From Chara braunii (taxonomy: Eukaryota; Streptophyta; Charophyceae; Charales; Characeae): a DNA stretch of 47,119 nt. The translations under genes and the position numbers were made by a program. Under the pieces are notes generated by a model that was not told where the DNA came from, did no database searches, and saw only the letters and a list, made by a program, of their open reading frames with translations. The stretch lies in NCBI GenBank assembly GCA_003427395.1, contig BFEA01000012.1:4373207-4420325 (forward strand). Reading direction: 5' to 3'. How positions within the stretch are numbered: position 1 is the stretch's first letter; the number at the start of each line of letters is the position of its first letter. Below, piece by piece: positions 1 to 10,938 of the stretch.

Positions 1-350
1 CAGGATCTACCCGACATCCATGAGAGGGCAGTCAAACTTTTGTGCACCCCCCTCGTTACCAACCTTGCACCGCCAGCCCCTCACCGAAGTGGTTTGATCC
101 TTCGATCTCCATCAAGGGATATGTGCGCACCTTCCCTTATATCTCCCTCCTTCACTTTTTCTTTTTCAAGGAACAGAACACGTTCTTAAATAAAATACAA
201 AATTTCAGATAGAATGCATGGTAATTTGGATGACAAGAGGTGATTCACAATGAGGCGAGAGTGACAGTCAGGGACAGCATTGCAACCACCACTCTGAGGA
301 TTCAAAGCAGCAGCAGGCAGAGGAGGCAGTAACCACCAATGGACCACCTC

Positions 351-443
351 CCCAGTTGTTCAATCATAGCTATACATACTGGCAGCCGTTTGAATCATCC
401 CCAGTTGTTCAATCATAGCTATACATACTGGCAGTCGTTTGAA
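351..443. repeat. 49-bp tandem duplication inside the QWRF intron
   Basis: Two copies of a 49-bp unit (about 351-399 and 400-443) differ at a single site over the compared part (c386/t435). They lie in the first intron of the minus-strand QWRF gene. The rest of the intron to position 1 shows nothing resembling the next QWRF exon when read on the minus strand. Confidence 0.85.
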
Positions 444-511
444 AGACCCCACATCATCGGCATGAAGACCCGAAAGCAATTGTAGCGAGTGTCACAGGAA
501 CCACCACTAAC

Positions 512-2779
512 CTCAGCAATGTTCTGTTGAGACTTTGCCAGGGCTTCTTGTTTGGCATTCAAGAACCTCCACTGCAACCAGCGATTATGAAGCACTCTCA
601 CATGCCTAGCCAGCATCTGTGGGTTCATGTTGGAAGTGACGGGCATTTGGTGACAGATTGGTGGCGCAATCGTAGCAGCCACAGTGTGAGAAGGGCTTGC
701 TGTCAGCATAGACCGCGACTTGTTGCCTTCAGCATACGCACTACGAGGCCGGAGCCCTGGGCTAGACGTGACCCCAGGAGGAGTCAAGAGAGGAGAAAGA
801 GGCCCAGCCTGCCCTGACAATGGCTTAACAGGTGGTGATGCAGCCAGAGATGACAATCCGGTTGTTCCCACAAGCTGCTGTGATAGTGCTCGCCCTGGAG
901 ACTGTGCCCATGCAGATGAGGTAGCTGAACTGTTCCCTGAGAAAGAGTTGGACCTCCATGGCGATGTGAGGCCAGTCTTCGCTGCTACAGCAGATGTACA
1001 ATTAGTTCGCACATTACTAACCGCTACTCCATCACTGGTCCGCCTGGCTAACACCCCCGACTTTGCATTAGTCCCCCTCTCCTTTGCATCAACAGCACTA
1101 CCCCCTTGTGGCTGACTGTCACTTCCCCCTCCTGCTGCCGAACCTCCACTCCCTCCTTTCTGCAAAGAATTGGTATCCCATAGCCGTTGCCGTGCTCCCA
1201 GCCCGCGACTTTCCCCCACAGTGCCACTCGTTCCATGAATTGCATATGTTCCCTTGGTCCTGTGGCGGTTTGAAAAAGGACCTGCCCGATTCTCTTTATT
1301 AGATCTACCCTCCAGCCTTGCCCCACGTTCCATTGCGCAGCATTCAGTGGCATCCCTCTCCTCTTGCTCACAGAGCCCATCTGTAGCATTTGCAGATCCC
1401 CTGCCAGGGCCACTCTGCATCTCCCCTATTAATAAACCCCCACGTTGATCAATTCCCCTGTCTGACGACTCCGAGCCAACGGACGTCCCTTCATCAAAGC
1501 TACCATCGTTATTCAGAGTTACTTCCAAGCTATTACCATGCCTATCAATCTCATCAGCGGAAGCAGCAGTAGAGGCAGCAGTAGAAGCAGCAGTAGAAGC
1601 AGCAGTCGAAGCAGTAGTGGCAGCAGTCGATGCAGCAGTGGAAGCAGCAGTGGAAGCAGCAGCGGAAGCGGCAGTGGAAGTAGCGTAAGATGCAGCAGTT
1701 GAAGCAGCAGTGGAAACAGCAGTAGGAGCAGCAGGAGCAGCAGTAGGAGCAGCCGTAGAAGCAGCCATAGAAGCAGCAGTAGAAGCAGAAACAGAACCAG
1801 CCAATGCAGAAGAAGAGGGGATCGAGGGGACAGCCACAGAGTTGTCCTCATTGTCACGATAATCTCCAGATTGTACTCCCCTCTTAACAACACTACTCAG
1901 TTTCTCAACATGCATGCTTTGGTGTGCACAATTGCTCACCTTCCCTGGCCCTGTGTACCGGTTATTCTGTGTCCGAGAAGCAGATGTGTTCCCACGCGTG
2001 GTAGTGTTCTCTTGCATGACTGAGCTTGACATATTTTTGGACTCCAAGACACCCCCCCTCGTTGTACTTCGCGAGCGTGGTTGCTGGGTGCTGCTCCGCC
2101 TATTGCCAGGGAGAAGACTCCCAGAAACAGATAGATCCACACTCCTGCTTAAAGCACCACCAACCAAGCGAGGGCTTGGTGCGCTTGCTCTCTTAAACAA
2201 TGAACGCATCCCCTGGGTCTGGTCGTTGAGGTTTTGTCCATCAGTGAGCATACCATTTGCATCCACATCGGCTCTACAGCTGGCAATAATGTTGCTCTGA
2301 TGCCTCTGTGGTCCGCCTGAACTTACCCGACCCATCCTCATCTTCAAAGGATTGGAATCCTGCTCTGGGAGCCCGTTGATAGCCTTCTGTGCGGAGAGAG
2401 GTCTATTCCTTGTCAAGCCACGCTCGAATGCTACTGGGTCACACGCAGCTTTAGCATCGACTGAGTTCCTAGAAGGCACACTGTTTGTTCTTGCCCAAAG
2501 ACCCATTGTCTGTGACATACCAGGTGCTGATACTGGTTTCATTGTTCGACCACCCCTGGGAATTTGGTTTTCCTCAAATGGTCTAAAACTTGTCGATGGA
2601 CGCCTCCTTTCAGCTGACAGTGCTCGGGGAGGGGGTTGAGGAGGCTCCATACGCATTGATTGTCCCACTGCTGGTGATGGATATCGCTTGGACGCAGCTG
2701 CGATTGGACGAGAAGGGATTGCCATATACCTTGATGGTACAACTCGGATTCGGCGCTTCCTTTCTTGCACTGCATCCAT
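512..2779 (-). CDS. QWRF-motif microtubule-associated protein (AUGMIN8/EDE1-like), first coding exon, 3' part outside window
   Basis: Members of the QWRF family (AUG8/EDE1, SCO3) bind microtubules and act in spindle, phragmoplast and cortical arrays; this role is known for the family and not shown here. The exon encodes 756 residues. Seen directly: an N-terminal basic motif (RRIRVVPSRYM) like the conserved family start, a Ser/Arg/Pro-rich disordered middle, an Ala-Ser-Thr tandem run at about residues 330-406, and the diagnostic LHNRWLQWRF at the end with QWRF at 736-739, followed by NAKQEA. The frame runs on into 30 unrelated residues, but a good donor (GAG|GTTAGT, junction 512/511) sits just after the QWRF helix, so the conserved C-terminal half must lie in exons left of position 1. 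I chose the ATG at 2779 because the conserved N-terminal motif follows at once. An in-frame ATG at 2932 would add an Arg-Glu run coded by a microsatellite. One large 5' exon is plausible for this family. Confidence 0.88.
1560..1790 (-). repeat. Coding 12-bp minisatellite (Ala-Ala-Ser-Thr run)
   Basis: An imperfect array of a 12-bp unit based on GCAGCAGTAGAA stays in frame inside the QWRF exon and encodes repeated Ser-Thr-Ala-Ala (residues about 330-406). It is probably a disordered linker, prone to length change by replication slippage. The conserved N-terminal and QWRF segments lie outside it. Confidence 0.85.
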
Positions 2780-2805
2780 GGAAGTCAGAATATCAGACCA
2801 AAACA

Positions 2806-2807
<2 letters not shown>

Positions 2808-2869
<62 letters not shown>
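2808..2869. repeat. (TC)n microsatellite in the QWRF 5' leader
   Basis: About 31 TC dinucleotides on the plus strand, read as (GA)n in the transcript, end about 30 bases upstream of the preferred ATG at 2779. Because the frame is open through it, it would encode Arg-Glu repeats if the upstream ATG at 2932 were used. GA/CT tracts are common in plant 5' leaders, so a UTR role is more likely. Confidence 0.9.
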
Positions 2870-2871
<2 letters not shown>

Positions 2872-2932
2872 CGAACACACAAGATTCCCCACTTGCCGAG
2901 TTTGAGGAAGGTCCAAAACCATGTTCACACAT

Positions 2933-5900
2933 TCCTTTTTCTTCAATCGACTATAAAGTTGAGACATGACATTATCAACAGGTTCAAGAGGGCACTGCAT
3001 AGTGTCACAGGGCCTGACCTGGCTTGTTCCCCTGAACATAACTCCCAGGAGTCGAGTGTTAAGATTTGGGGAGGTGCAAAGTTTTCAAAAGAAGTTGATG
3101 TAATGATCTGCAAAATCACAAACTCAGAAGTCTGCTGATTTCTGAGTTTCGCCGCTGGAATGTGCGACTTAAAGATTCCCGCTTTGTGCTGAAATTTGTT
3201 TAAGTCTGTGTGTCTGCATGCTTGCTGCTTACCTTGTGCCTGTCTGAGATTTCTAAGTCTGTGTGAGCACGTGCCTGCTGAGATTGCTTGCATGTTTCGA
3301 AGGCCCTCGGTCCCGCTACTTACCTGTGGCCATGACTTGGTGGGTTGCAGCAGGATGTAGCGGTAGGCTAGGCCCGCGTAGCCAGAAAAACACTAAGTAG
3401 CAGGTAGGTTAGGCTGGGTCGGTAGAAAATACTTGAATAGACAGGTAGGCAGAAAAGGCCAAGAAGTTAGTACCTTTGCAGGCCGAGTGAATTTTGGAGG
3501 TCCAGTAGGCCTAGGTCTAGGAGTACCGGTCCAGTGGTCCAGTAGTCTAATGGCCTGGACACTCACCGCTCAAGACGCAAGCTGCCCGGTATATCTTCCA
3601 GAAGAGCAAAGAGCTCTCCCTCATTTTGCAGTATGCAAGTTCAGCGTCACGCCGCAGGAGCGAGCGCTGGAGTAGGCAGCACTGGGGAGGGGGAAGGTGA
3701 CCGGGTGCTCCAGCTTCAGCTATGGCAGAGCAGCTCCAGTAGGAGGAAGAAATAGAGGGCTAGGAAGAGGAAAGTGACGAGGTACTTATCTGGCTGTGGT
3801 GGACGGCATCTTCATCTTCTTTGGTTGGCGCTGCACCTGGAAGGCCCCAGTGGCTTCAGGGCAGGGTTAGACATGGCAGCCTAACTAAAGGACATATCAG
3901 CTTTGCATTGTCCTTGGGACATCAGGGCAAGGCTGCACTTGCCCGCCATAGCCACCACCACTAGGTGGTAGAAAGTGTAGGCCGTGGCTATGGTGGACCT
4001 CATGTGTTGCTGGTTGTACGGAGGAGATTCAGACATTGGTTCAGTCTTTTGCTGTTATTCTTATTATTTTATTTCATTTTTCAAACGAAGAGGAGGATAA
4101 AGTGAGTTGACGAGTTGGAGGGGGGATTTGTCCTTGGTCTTCGCTGGTGTACATGTTCTTCTTCTTTTTCTTCCATTCTTTGTTCTTCTTCTTCCTCTGT
4201 CTATTTCTCTTTCCAAGTTCTTTCATTTTATTTCCAATTGAGAGGCATCTGCTTTCCTTGTGTTATGCGGTTTGGAATAGGCAGGATCAAAGCAGGATCA
4301 AAACAATGATAAGTTCTGGAAAATTCTCGGAAGGATCCAAAAAGACACATGTTCCACAGTTTTTGGGTCCCTTGGCAGCCAAACTAGGATGTTTTGGCCA
4401 TCTTTCCAGAAATATTACATTTTTTTTTCTTAATGCAACTCTCTTGTTACTGCTATCGAATGATTTTGAGCACTCTGTTTTTTTTTTGTTTTTTTTTCAC
4501 ACCAGCCCCTTCTATTCTGCGGGGCATCTGTCCGGTTACTTACCGGCAAGCATGAGTTCAGAATGGACTCACCAAAAGAAAAGTGAAGCGGTGTCAGCCC
4601 TGCCCTTGCAGTACTAGTCACCGACTGCTACAAGCCAACTCCCCCCTCCCCCAAGCCATAGCCTTCCTAGGGGCAATCTGATGGCCGGGAAGCTGCTAGT
4701 CTCTCAAATTATTTTTTGCCTTCCACTACCTACCTACCACTACTCCTACGGCTATATAGAGGGGCGCCCTGCAACCATAGCTACCTCACAATGAAGGGAT
4801 TGCATGTTACCCCCCGCCCCAACAGCAGTAGTCAGAGATGGGGTGGGGCCGCCAATGGGCGTCCAGCTAACGCAAAGACCAAGCATTTTGCCTGTAGCTG
4901 CACCCCTCCCTTTTCATCGTCCCCCACCCCCAATCGAATAGCAGCAGTGTCCAAGGCCAACACTCTCCCACAGACCACACACAACCCACTCACACGGGCA
5001 CTCACACCCATGTTGGCCAAACTCGACCATTTGGAGCAACCCCAGAGCTCTCACAAGTCCCTCCACACCAGCTCTCAATATTTCCTGGAGCAACCCCACC
5101 TCCTTCTATGTTACGTGTTTTTTCCAAAGACATCACTCTACCGGGAGCAACCTTGACCACCCAACGATCGTGGGCACCAGCACTAGTTGGGAACCCCTTC
5201 CAGCCCTGGTTAAGCCACCATCATACCAGCCTCGTCACATGGGTACCTCGGGAGCTAGGCCTGATCTATTATTCTACCAACACGTGAGATCCCATGGGTG
5301 GGCCCCACTTGTCCCCCGCCCCGCCTACCTAACACACGTGTTTCAGAGCAATTCTGTAGTGGACTCTATGGATCAGCATAGTTCTGTATAGACTGCTACT
5401 CTGCATTAGTCAGCCCTTCGTTTTTCACTGTACTGTGAACTATCAGCATCAGTCAGCATTCGCTCTAGTCTCCAACGGTTCACCTGCTGTTCAATGTCCT
5501 CAACTGGCCCCCTGTTCCAGTCTCAGCCTTTAAGGGCAGGGCGCGTCGACTCCGTCATCGAGAACAGCTCTGCTATCCTAATGTCTGTATTCTGACTATC
5601 ATGTACTAACCAGTATTGATTAGGAAGCAGACAATCCTATCCCTGATGCAATCTACCCTGCCACCCATGCACCAGGGGTCCACACCTGCCCCTCCCATCC
5701 ATCACACTCAACCCGTCATCCACTCAATACAGGTGCAGACCCCGCAGCCCCACCCACTTCCTCGCAATTCAAGCTATAGACCACATCGTTATTCTGCACC
5801 TACTAGGACCCACCGCCCTCCATGATGAGGCCTCTGCGAAGTGGTGGTCCCCCTAACCTCGTCCCTAATCCTGGGCCCTGGCGCCTACAGAGCACTGGGT

Positions 5901-5970
5901 AACCAGTTACATAACTCTACCACTCTACTATATTTCTATTGTCTGCATCCCTGTTGTTTAAAACCTCTGT
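2933..5970. other. Intergenic stretch, no gene recognised
   Basis: This is the region upstream of the QWRF gene. It must hold that gene's promoter and perhaps non-coding 5' exons, but I see no TATA box or start that I can defend. Open frames are short and T-rich or P/S-rich, with no familiar motif. Short poly-T runs occur at 4,148-4,210 and 4,420-4,500. Confidence 0.6.
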
Positions 5971-5980
5971 ACACTGGACA

Positions 5981-6035
5981 GTTATTGAACCCTAAACCTC
6001 ATTCTTATCAGCAATCAGCTCAGCCCACCGAGCTA
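5981..6035 (-). mobile_element. tRNA-like SINE head (A and B box)
   Basis: On the minus strand an A-box-like TAGCTCGGTGGG (6035-6024) is followed 43 bases later by a B-box-like GGGTTCAATAAC (5992-5981). This is the spacing of a tRNA internal pol III promoter. The stems do not pair well enough for a working tRNA, so a tRNA-derived SINE or tRNA relic is more likely. The 3' end is not resolved. Confidence 0.55.
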
Positions 6036-6290
6036 CAACATCAATTGATCTGTACGTGTGCTATGCTGGGCTCGAGAGGGGAACACAAGCAATCATCACA
6101 ACAACCGCTGGACCAAGAACATGAGGCAGACCTCTCATAGCCTAAAACCCAACATACAACCACCGTGGACTAAACCCCTTGGGCAGTACAGGCAGTGTCT
6201 GTAATCCTTATCATGGCCCCACCCATGCGGGCTGTGCAGACAGCAGTGCATTCATCAATCCCCGCTGGTGTCCATGCACGAGGCTGCAAA

Positions 6291-6353
6291 GTTTTGAGCC
6301 CGCAACCTCAAACCACATGCGTATTTCCAACCGCTGCTCTACCCACTGGGCTA
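6291..6353 (-). mobile_element. tRNA-like SINE head, second copy type
   Basis: The minus strand reads TAGCCCAGTGGGTAGAGC (6353-6336), a strong tRNA D-arm/A-box sequence, and then GGGCTCAAAAC (6301-6291) as a degenerate B box. The 52-base spacing is wider than in a standard tRNA. It lies 260 bp from the other tRNA-like head in the same orientation and probably marks a decayed SINE. Confidence 0.5.
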
Positions 6354-6365
6354 ATCGACTGTTCT

Positions 6366-6473
6366 ATCCATCATTAATCGTGATGTAGGATGGCTGGGTT
6401 TACTCAGTGTTTTGATAACCATTCTCAGATTGAAATCCATCATTAATCGTAATGTAGGATGGCTGGGTCTACC
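6366..6473. repeat. Direct repeat, about 37-bp unit, 70-bp spacing
   Basis: Two near-identical copies (about 6366-6402 and 6436-6473), beginning ATCCATCATTAATCGT and differing at two sites, lie just beside the tRNA-like head at 6291-6353. Confidence 0.7.
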
Positions 6474-6654
6474 CCAAAAAGCCATACTCAGTACACTGAA
6501 TGAATCAAATCGCCAGCGCTACGCCCCTCTCGGATTGAAATGCGCACCTGGCGGTGCCTTTAGGCCCAAATCTCTCATTTGAAGGCCACAAGTAAGTAGA
6601 CCAGGATGACAATGAGAGAGGCCACTCCAGCTGGGACCAGAGTTTATTATGTCC

Positions 6655-7770
6655 AACTCCTGAATGTACCGCCCTTCCCTCCATCCATCACACCTTCCTT
6701 TCCTAATCCAACCTTCCCTACTTCCTTTCCTCCTTCCTTCTTTCCCTTCCCCCTTTCCGTCTGCCTCCTCCTTCCTCCCTTTGCTACCCCCTTGCCTTCT
6801 GCCTGCATTATGTCCCTCCTTCCCCCCCGGCTTCCTTCAACCATCCCCCTGATTACTCTCCCTTTGGCACCTTACCCTACCCTTATCCGCCTTCCTTCGT
6901 TTCCTTCCGCCTCCACTCCCACCTTCCTTTCATCCGATCTCTCCTACGTCGCCTACCTCTTCCCTCCCTCCCTTGTTCTTCCACTCTCTTCTCTTCTCCC
7001 TCCACCGCTCCTTCCTTCCCCACCTTCCTTTCATCGGACCTCTCCTCTATCGCCTACCTCTCCCTCATCCCTCCCTCCTTCCTTCCCTTCCCTCTCCCCG
7101 TGCCCTTGCCCTTTCTCTCCCTTTAGTACCTTTCCCTTATCCTCATTCCTTCTTCACTGCCTCCACTCCCACCTTCCTTTCATCCGACCTCTCCTCCCTT
7201 GCCAACCTTTTCCCTCCCTCCCTTGTTCTTCCACTCTCGTCTTCTCTTCTCCCTCCATCACTCCTTCCTTTCCTGCCTTCCTTCCATCTGACCTCTCTTG
7301 CCTTGCCTACCCCTCCCCTCCCTCATTCTTCCACTCTCTTCTTCCCTTCTCCCTCGGCCACTCCTTCCCTTCCACACTTCGACCCTCCAACCCTGGCCCC
7401 TTATCTTTGACCATACCTTTGCCCCCTTACGTCCCCCAGCCCATCTCCTCGTCTCTCTCTTTTCCCTTCGTTGCCTCCATTTCCCACTTCTTCCCTCGCT
7501 TGTTCTTCCATTCTCTTCTTCCTTTCTCCCTCCGCCACCCCTTGCCTGCCTTCCACTTTTTCGACCTTCACCCCTGGCCCCTTATCGTTGACCATACCTT
7601 TGTCCCCTTATTTCCCCCAACCCTTCCCCTTATCTCTCTCTTTCCCTTTGTCCCCTCCGTTTCCCACTTCTCTCATTGCCTCCCTTCCTACTCTTTACAT
7701 CCCCCCTCCCCCTGTGCCCCCCTCTCTCCTTGCCTCACCCTCTGCCCCAGTCCCTTCTCCCCTTTATTTT
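6655..7770. repeat. 1.1-kb polypyrimidine minisatellite tract
   Basis: The plus strand is almost wholly C and T, with blocks of CCTCC/CTTCC and recurring segments such as CTTGTTCTTCCACTCTC (near 6,973, 7,223 and 7,326). A long Pro/Ser/Leu/Phe-rich open frame runs through it only because pyrimidine-only codons contain no stops; I do not regard it as a gene. Such tracts can form intramolecular triplex (H-DNA). Confidence 0.85.
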
Positions 7771-7773
7771 CAG

Positions 7774-7892
7774 GGGCTCTGCAGCTGTGCAGGACGAGAG
7801 CAGAGAGATCCAGGAAAAGAACGTAAGGCAATGAAGACTTTCGCAAGAATCGTACATCCCATTCTACTCGCAAAGAAAAAGATACCATACGA
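7774..7892 (+). CDS. Possible small exon after the polypyrimidine tract
   Basis: The pyrimidine tract ends in TTTATTTTCAG, an ideal splice acceptor. The 119 bp that follow have ordinary composition and end at an ACGA|GTGAGT donor. One frame reads through, ending MKTFARIVHPILLAKKK. There is no family match I can name and no partner exons, so this may be coincidence next to a T/C-rich repeat. Confidence 0.2.
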
Positions 7893-8607
7893 GTGAGTCT
7901 CGCAGGAATGTGTTTTCGGGACTGTCGAAAAGGTTGACCCCACTAACGATAACCATGGATTTTCCAGCATCGAAAGAAACGGTTTTCTGTGAACTCTATA
8001 CCCTTCTCCACGGAACGGGCCTGATGAGGTGCCAGGTGAGACGAAATTTTTGGCAGATCTCTCCTTGACAACTCCGAATCTTTTCTACAGTTAGCAGAGG
8101 CATGACCTCCATTTAGAAAACCCACTACAGTGAACAAATGGCCAAGTGCCATCTTCTTGATCCTCGTCCACACGAAATAGGAGCATTCAAGTAAAAACTG
8201 GAAAGAGGACTGAAAGACTCCAGTATCATGGCCTGGCCTTACCACCATTGCTATGCGGTGAACATCTCTGCTCATGTTTAGAAGAACACTAATGGAGAAC
8301 ACTCCCAGAACAGCGTAAACACAAAGAAAGGAGCAGCGAGAGGAGAAAGATCAGGAACAGAGAGATTAGTAAATGCTGAATTGCGGCACGACTGGTCCAA
8401 AGATGCAGTGAGAGTCGAGGGACTGGTTCAAAGATGCAGTGAGAGATGCGGGAAGAACCAGACCTACACACGAACTATGCACCACACAACTGCAGAGACA
8501 CTCGACAACAGGCTACAAGAAGGGGAAAGGGACTGGAGCAGAATCAACTGGACTCCGCAGAGGAAGATTCCCATGCACAAAGGTCTCTGACTCATAGCTC
8601 AGATGAA
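7893..8607. other. Stretch with no recognised feature
   Basis: Mixed composition, with short open frames only. A roughly 24-bp segment (AGATGCAGTGAGAG) is duplicated near 8,402 and 8,432. Confidence 0.5.
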
Positions 8608-8769
8608 TGAACGATCACTTGTTCGCACTCAATAAATCTGACCAATATCACGGCCTGATACATTCTGGGCAGAATCAAATGCAAGTGCTCTAATTCATCG
8701 GCCGAGGTAAATAATTCACGGTGCTGATACGCAATGAATGCACAAATAAACAGTGCCGAGGCAAAATCC
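8608..8769 (-). mobile_element. Dispersed MITE-like repeat, inverted copy of 13,127-13,287
   Basis: About 160 bp matches the reverse complement of 13,127-13,287 with only scattered differences. Here the outer parts of the 13-kb element, including its terminal inverted repeats, are not visible, so this looks like an internal fragment or a second subtype. Confidence 0.75.
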
Positions 8770-9220
8770 ACAATGATCGAATCAGCACTGTTAATGCACA
8801 GACCGATGAGGAGCATTGAGCACCAACAAGTATATTTGACTGACCGCTGTCAACGTGGAGACTCCGGACAGGTCCCACTGGTGCGTTGTTAGCTCTTCAA
8901 AAGCATGAACCCAGGCATAAAAATATCCAGGTTCATGCCATCTTGCCACGAAAATAAGACCAGTGAGACTTGCGAACCTTATATGCCTCTGCAGAAGCCC
9001 GTGCCACACCACGGGTCCCAATGGCTCACGGCTCCAAAACACGATTGTCTCCGCATGGCTCCGTCTGCACTTGCCTGCTCCTAGAAAGAAAAAACTCCAA
9101 AATTGTCCTCGGTGTTTTCCCAAACTACCTATTGAGCCCCTGAAAAAGTTCCCCTCACAACAATGACACCGTGACAGGAACAATGTCAAATGCAAGATAA
9201 CAAACTTACCAGTAAGAACA

Positions 9221-9410
9221 CTGGTGAATGCATTTGCTCTTCCACGAGGAACTATGTGATAACAACAAATCATCGATGCCAAACAGTACAGATTTCCACT
9301 GCATCGGACACTTTCTGGTGAATTCATTTGGTCTTCCACGAGGAACTATGTGATAACAACAAATCATCGATGCCAAACGGTACAGATTTCCACTGCATGG
9401 GACACTTTCT
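9221..9410. repeat. 94-bp tandem duplication with an inverted partial copy downstream
   Basis: Unit 1 (9221-9314) and unit 2 (9315-9410) are nearly identical. A diverged inverted partial copy lies at about 9494-9541, so the segment can fold on itself. Confidence 0.8.
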
Positions 9411-9644
9411 AACAGGCATATCTGGAGTTATTGAAACATTGGTGGCAATTTTATGACTTTACAACACTTCATTTTCTTTTCAGAATTGCCCCTCGCAGTG
9501 CAAATCTATGCCGTTTGGCATTGATGATTTGTAATCACATATACCATTTGCCATTATGATCTGTCATCACATAATTCCCCTGTTGTTCTTGCTGCCTGGG
9601 GTGATATGAGCAGAGCCCCGGGAAGCACTCACGTGGCTCCTTTC

Positions 9645-9700
9645 TAATAGTGGGGAGACGTCACCTGCTGGGAACTGGGTCGAGCATCCCTTATATGAAC
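9645..9700 (+). repeat. Dispersed repeat, GTGGGGAG...CACCTGCTGG family, copy 1
   Basis: The segment has GTGGGGAG, then CACCTGCTGGGAACTGGGTC, then a CAT-CCC-TAT-like end. The same order recurs at 11,764-11,815 and, inverted, at 46,240-46,298. A shorter diverged echo follows at about 9,725-9,755. Confidence 0.5.
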
Positions 9701-9995
9701 GGGCCCAAGGCTTTAAGAACATGCTCATGCTGGAAATCGGGTCCAGCACCTCTTGCTAAAGCAGGGGGATAAGATCACAGATATAAAAATGGCATAAAAC
9801 TGGTTATTCCAGGGGGGCAGCTGTGGAACCAGGTTTTGCGTATGCAGGAGAATGGTCGTCGACCAACTGCAGCTTCATTCGACCTCCGACAGGGAAAGTG
9901 GATGTAGCGGAAAGGGGATCCGGGAAGTCCGGTACTGGTCTGAGGGGAATGCTTGGTCCCATCCTTGACATTACAATTTTACAAGTCTATATTTT

Positions 9996-10938
9996 TTTGT
10001 GAGCTAGGCTACCAGAGTGGCCCGGGACCCCTTGCCCGGCCAGGCAAAAAAAGATTTAAAGAAAATAAAAACAAAAAAAAGTTCCTCATTTCTGCTTTTT
10101 ATTTACAATTTGTAAAGAATTTCGATGTGACCCTGAGGCAAAAGTTGTTGGCGAATTTTTGTAAGGGACGTCGGGCCCGCTTCCCAGCTTGGATTTTAAT
10201 AAAGATTCGTCATCTTAAAAAAAAAAAAAAATTGTTCAGTTTATTTTGCGGCATAACATAGATTTTTTCTGATTTTTAGGACCTTCATTTCCTTACTATC
10301 TTCAAGGGAATAGCGGGTCTGGCGTCACGCTCCTGCGAGAACCGGCATTCAGTGTTGGGACCGCCGCGGGACAGCTGGCCTTGGGCCTACCGGGGAGCGT
10401 CCCGGTTGTTCGGAGTTGGCGGGTCCTTGGGCTCTATCCCGCCGTCGCTGAAGTCTGCGAATCGACGGTCGCAGTCCTGTCGGATTGCGAATGTTCTAAA
10501 ATTTTTTATTTTTTTTTTTTTAAGCGAAGTATTTCTCCGTACTCTAGAGGTAGATCCAGTTTCGTGAGCAGTGCAGCGAGGCCCTAAGTCCAATACGAAA
10601 CGACGCGAGAGGCCCCACAAAACGACAAAAAACAATAAGCAACGTATTTCTCCGTACTCCAGCGGTGGATTCAGTTTCGTGAGCAGTGCAGCGAGGCCCC
10701 AAGTCCAAAACGAAACGAGAGAGCCCACAAAACGACGAAAAAAGATAAAAGAAGGACACAGGTGTCCCGTGGGCCTGCCCCTTGCCCCGCCGCCTCTGCT
10801 CTTGGTCCCCGCCGCAGTCGCGGCGGGCATCCTCTTGTTTTATTTATTTTTGCTGGGACCTTCCCTGCTCCTTGCACGGCCGGGCTGCCTGCAAAGCAAG
10901 GTGACCCAGATGGCCCGGCTGGTAGCCTAGTTTGTGAG
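9996..10938 (+). mobile_element. 927-bp non-autonomous DNA transposon with CTAGGCTACCA termini
   Basis: The element occupies 10,004-10,930. Its ends are perfect 11-bp inverted repeats (CTAGGCTACCA at the left, TGGTAGCCTAG at the right), each leading into GC-rich subterminal DNA with CCCGG motifs. Both sides carry the perfect 8-bp duplication TTTGTGAG (9,996-10,003 and 10,931-10,938). Eight-bp duplications fit the hAT superfamily, although the terminus is not the usual hAT consensus; P elements also duplicate 8 bp. No transposase frame is present. A 253-bp relative lies inverted at about 29.2-29.5 kb. The intact ends and perfect duplication suggest a fairly recent insertion. Confidence 0.88.
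10529..10750 (+). repeat. 115-bp internal tandem duplication in the CTAGGCTACCA element
   Basis: Two imperfect copies, starting at about 10,529 and 10,644, share GTATTTCTCCGTACT and the stretch GTGAGCAGTGCAGCGAGGCC. The motif order loosely recalls the 112-bp units at 17.8-18.1 kb, but the similarity is weak. Confidence 0.75.

Noticed and set aside
5160-6150. LTR retrotransposon
   Set aside because: Composition first suggested an LTR, but I found no paired long terminal repeat, primer-binding site or gag/pol motif.
6606-7826. 406-codon plus-strand open frame
   Set aside because: It runs through an almost pure C/T tract, where stop codons cannot occur; composition is Pro/Ser/Leu/Phe only, with no family motif.
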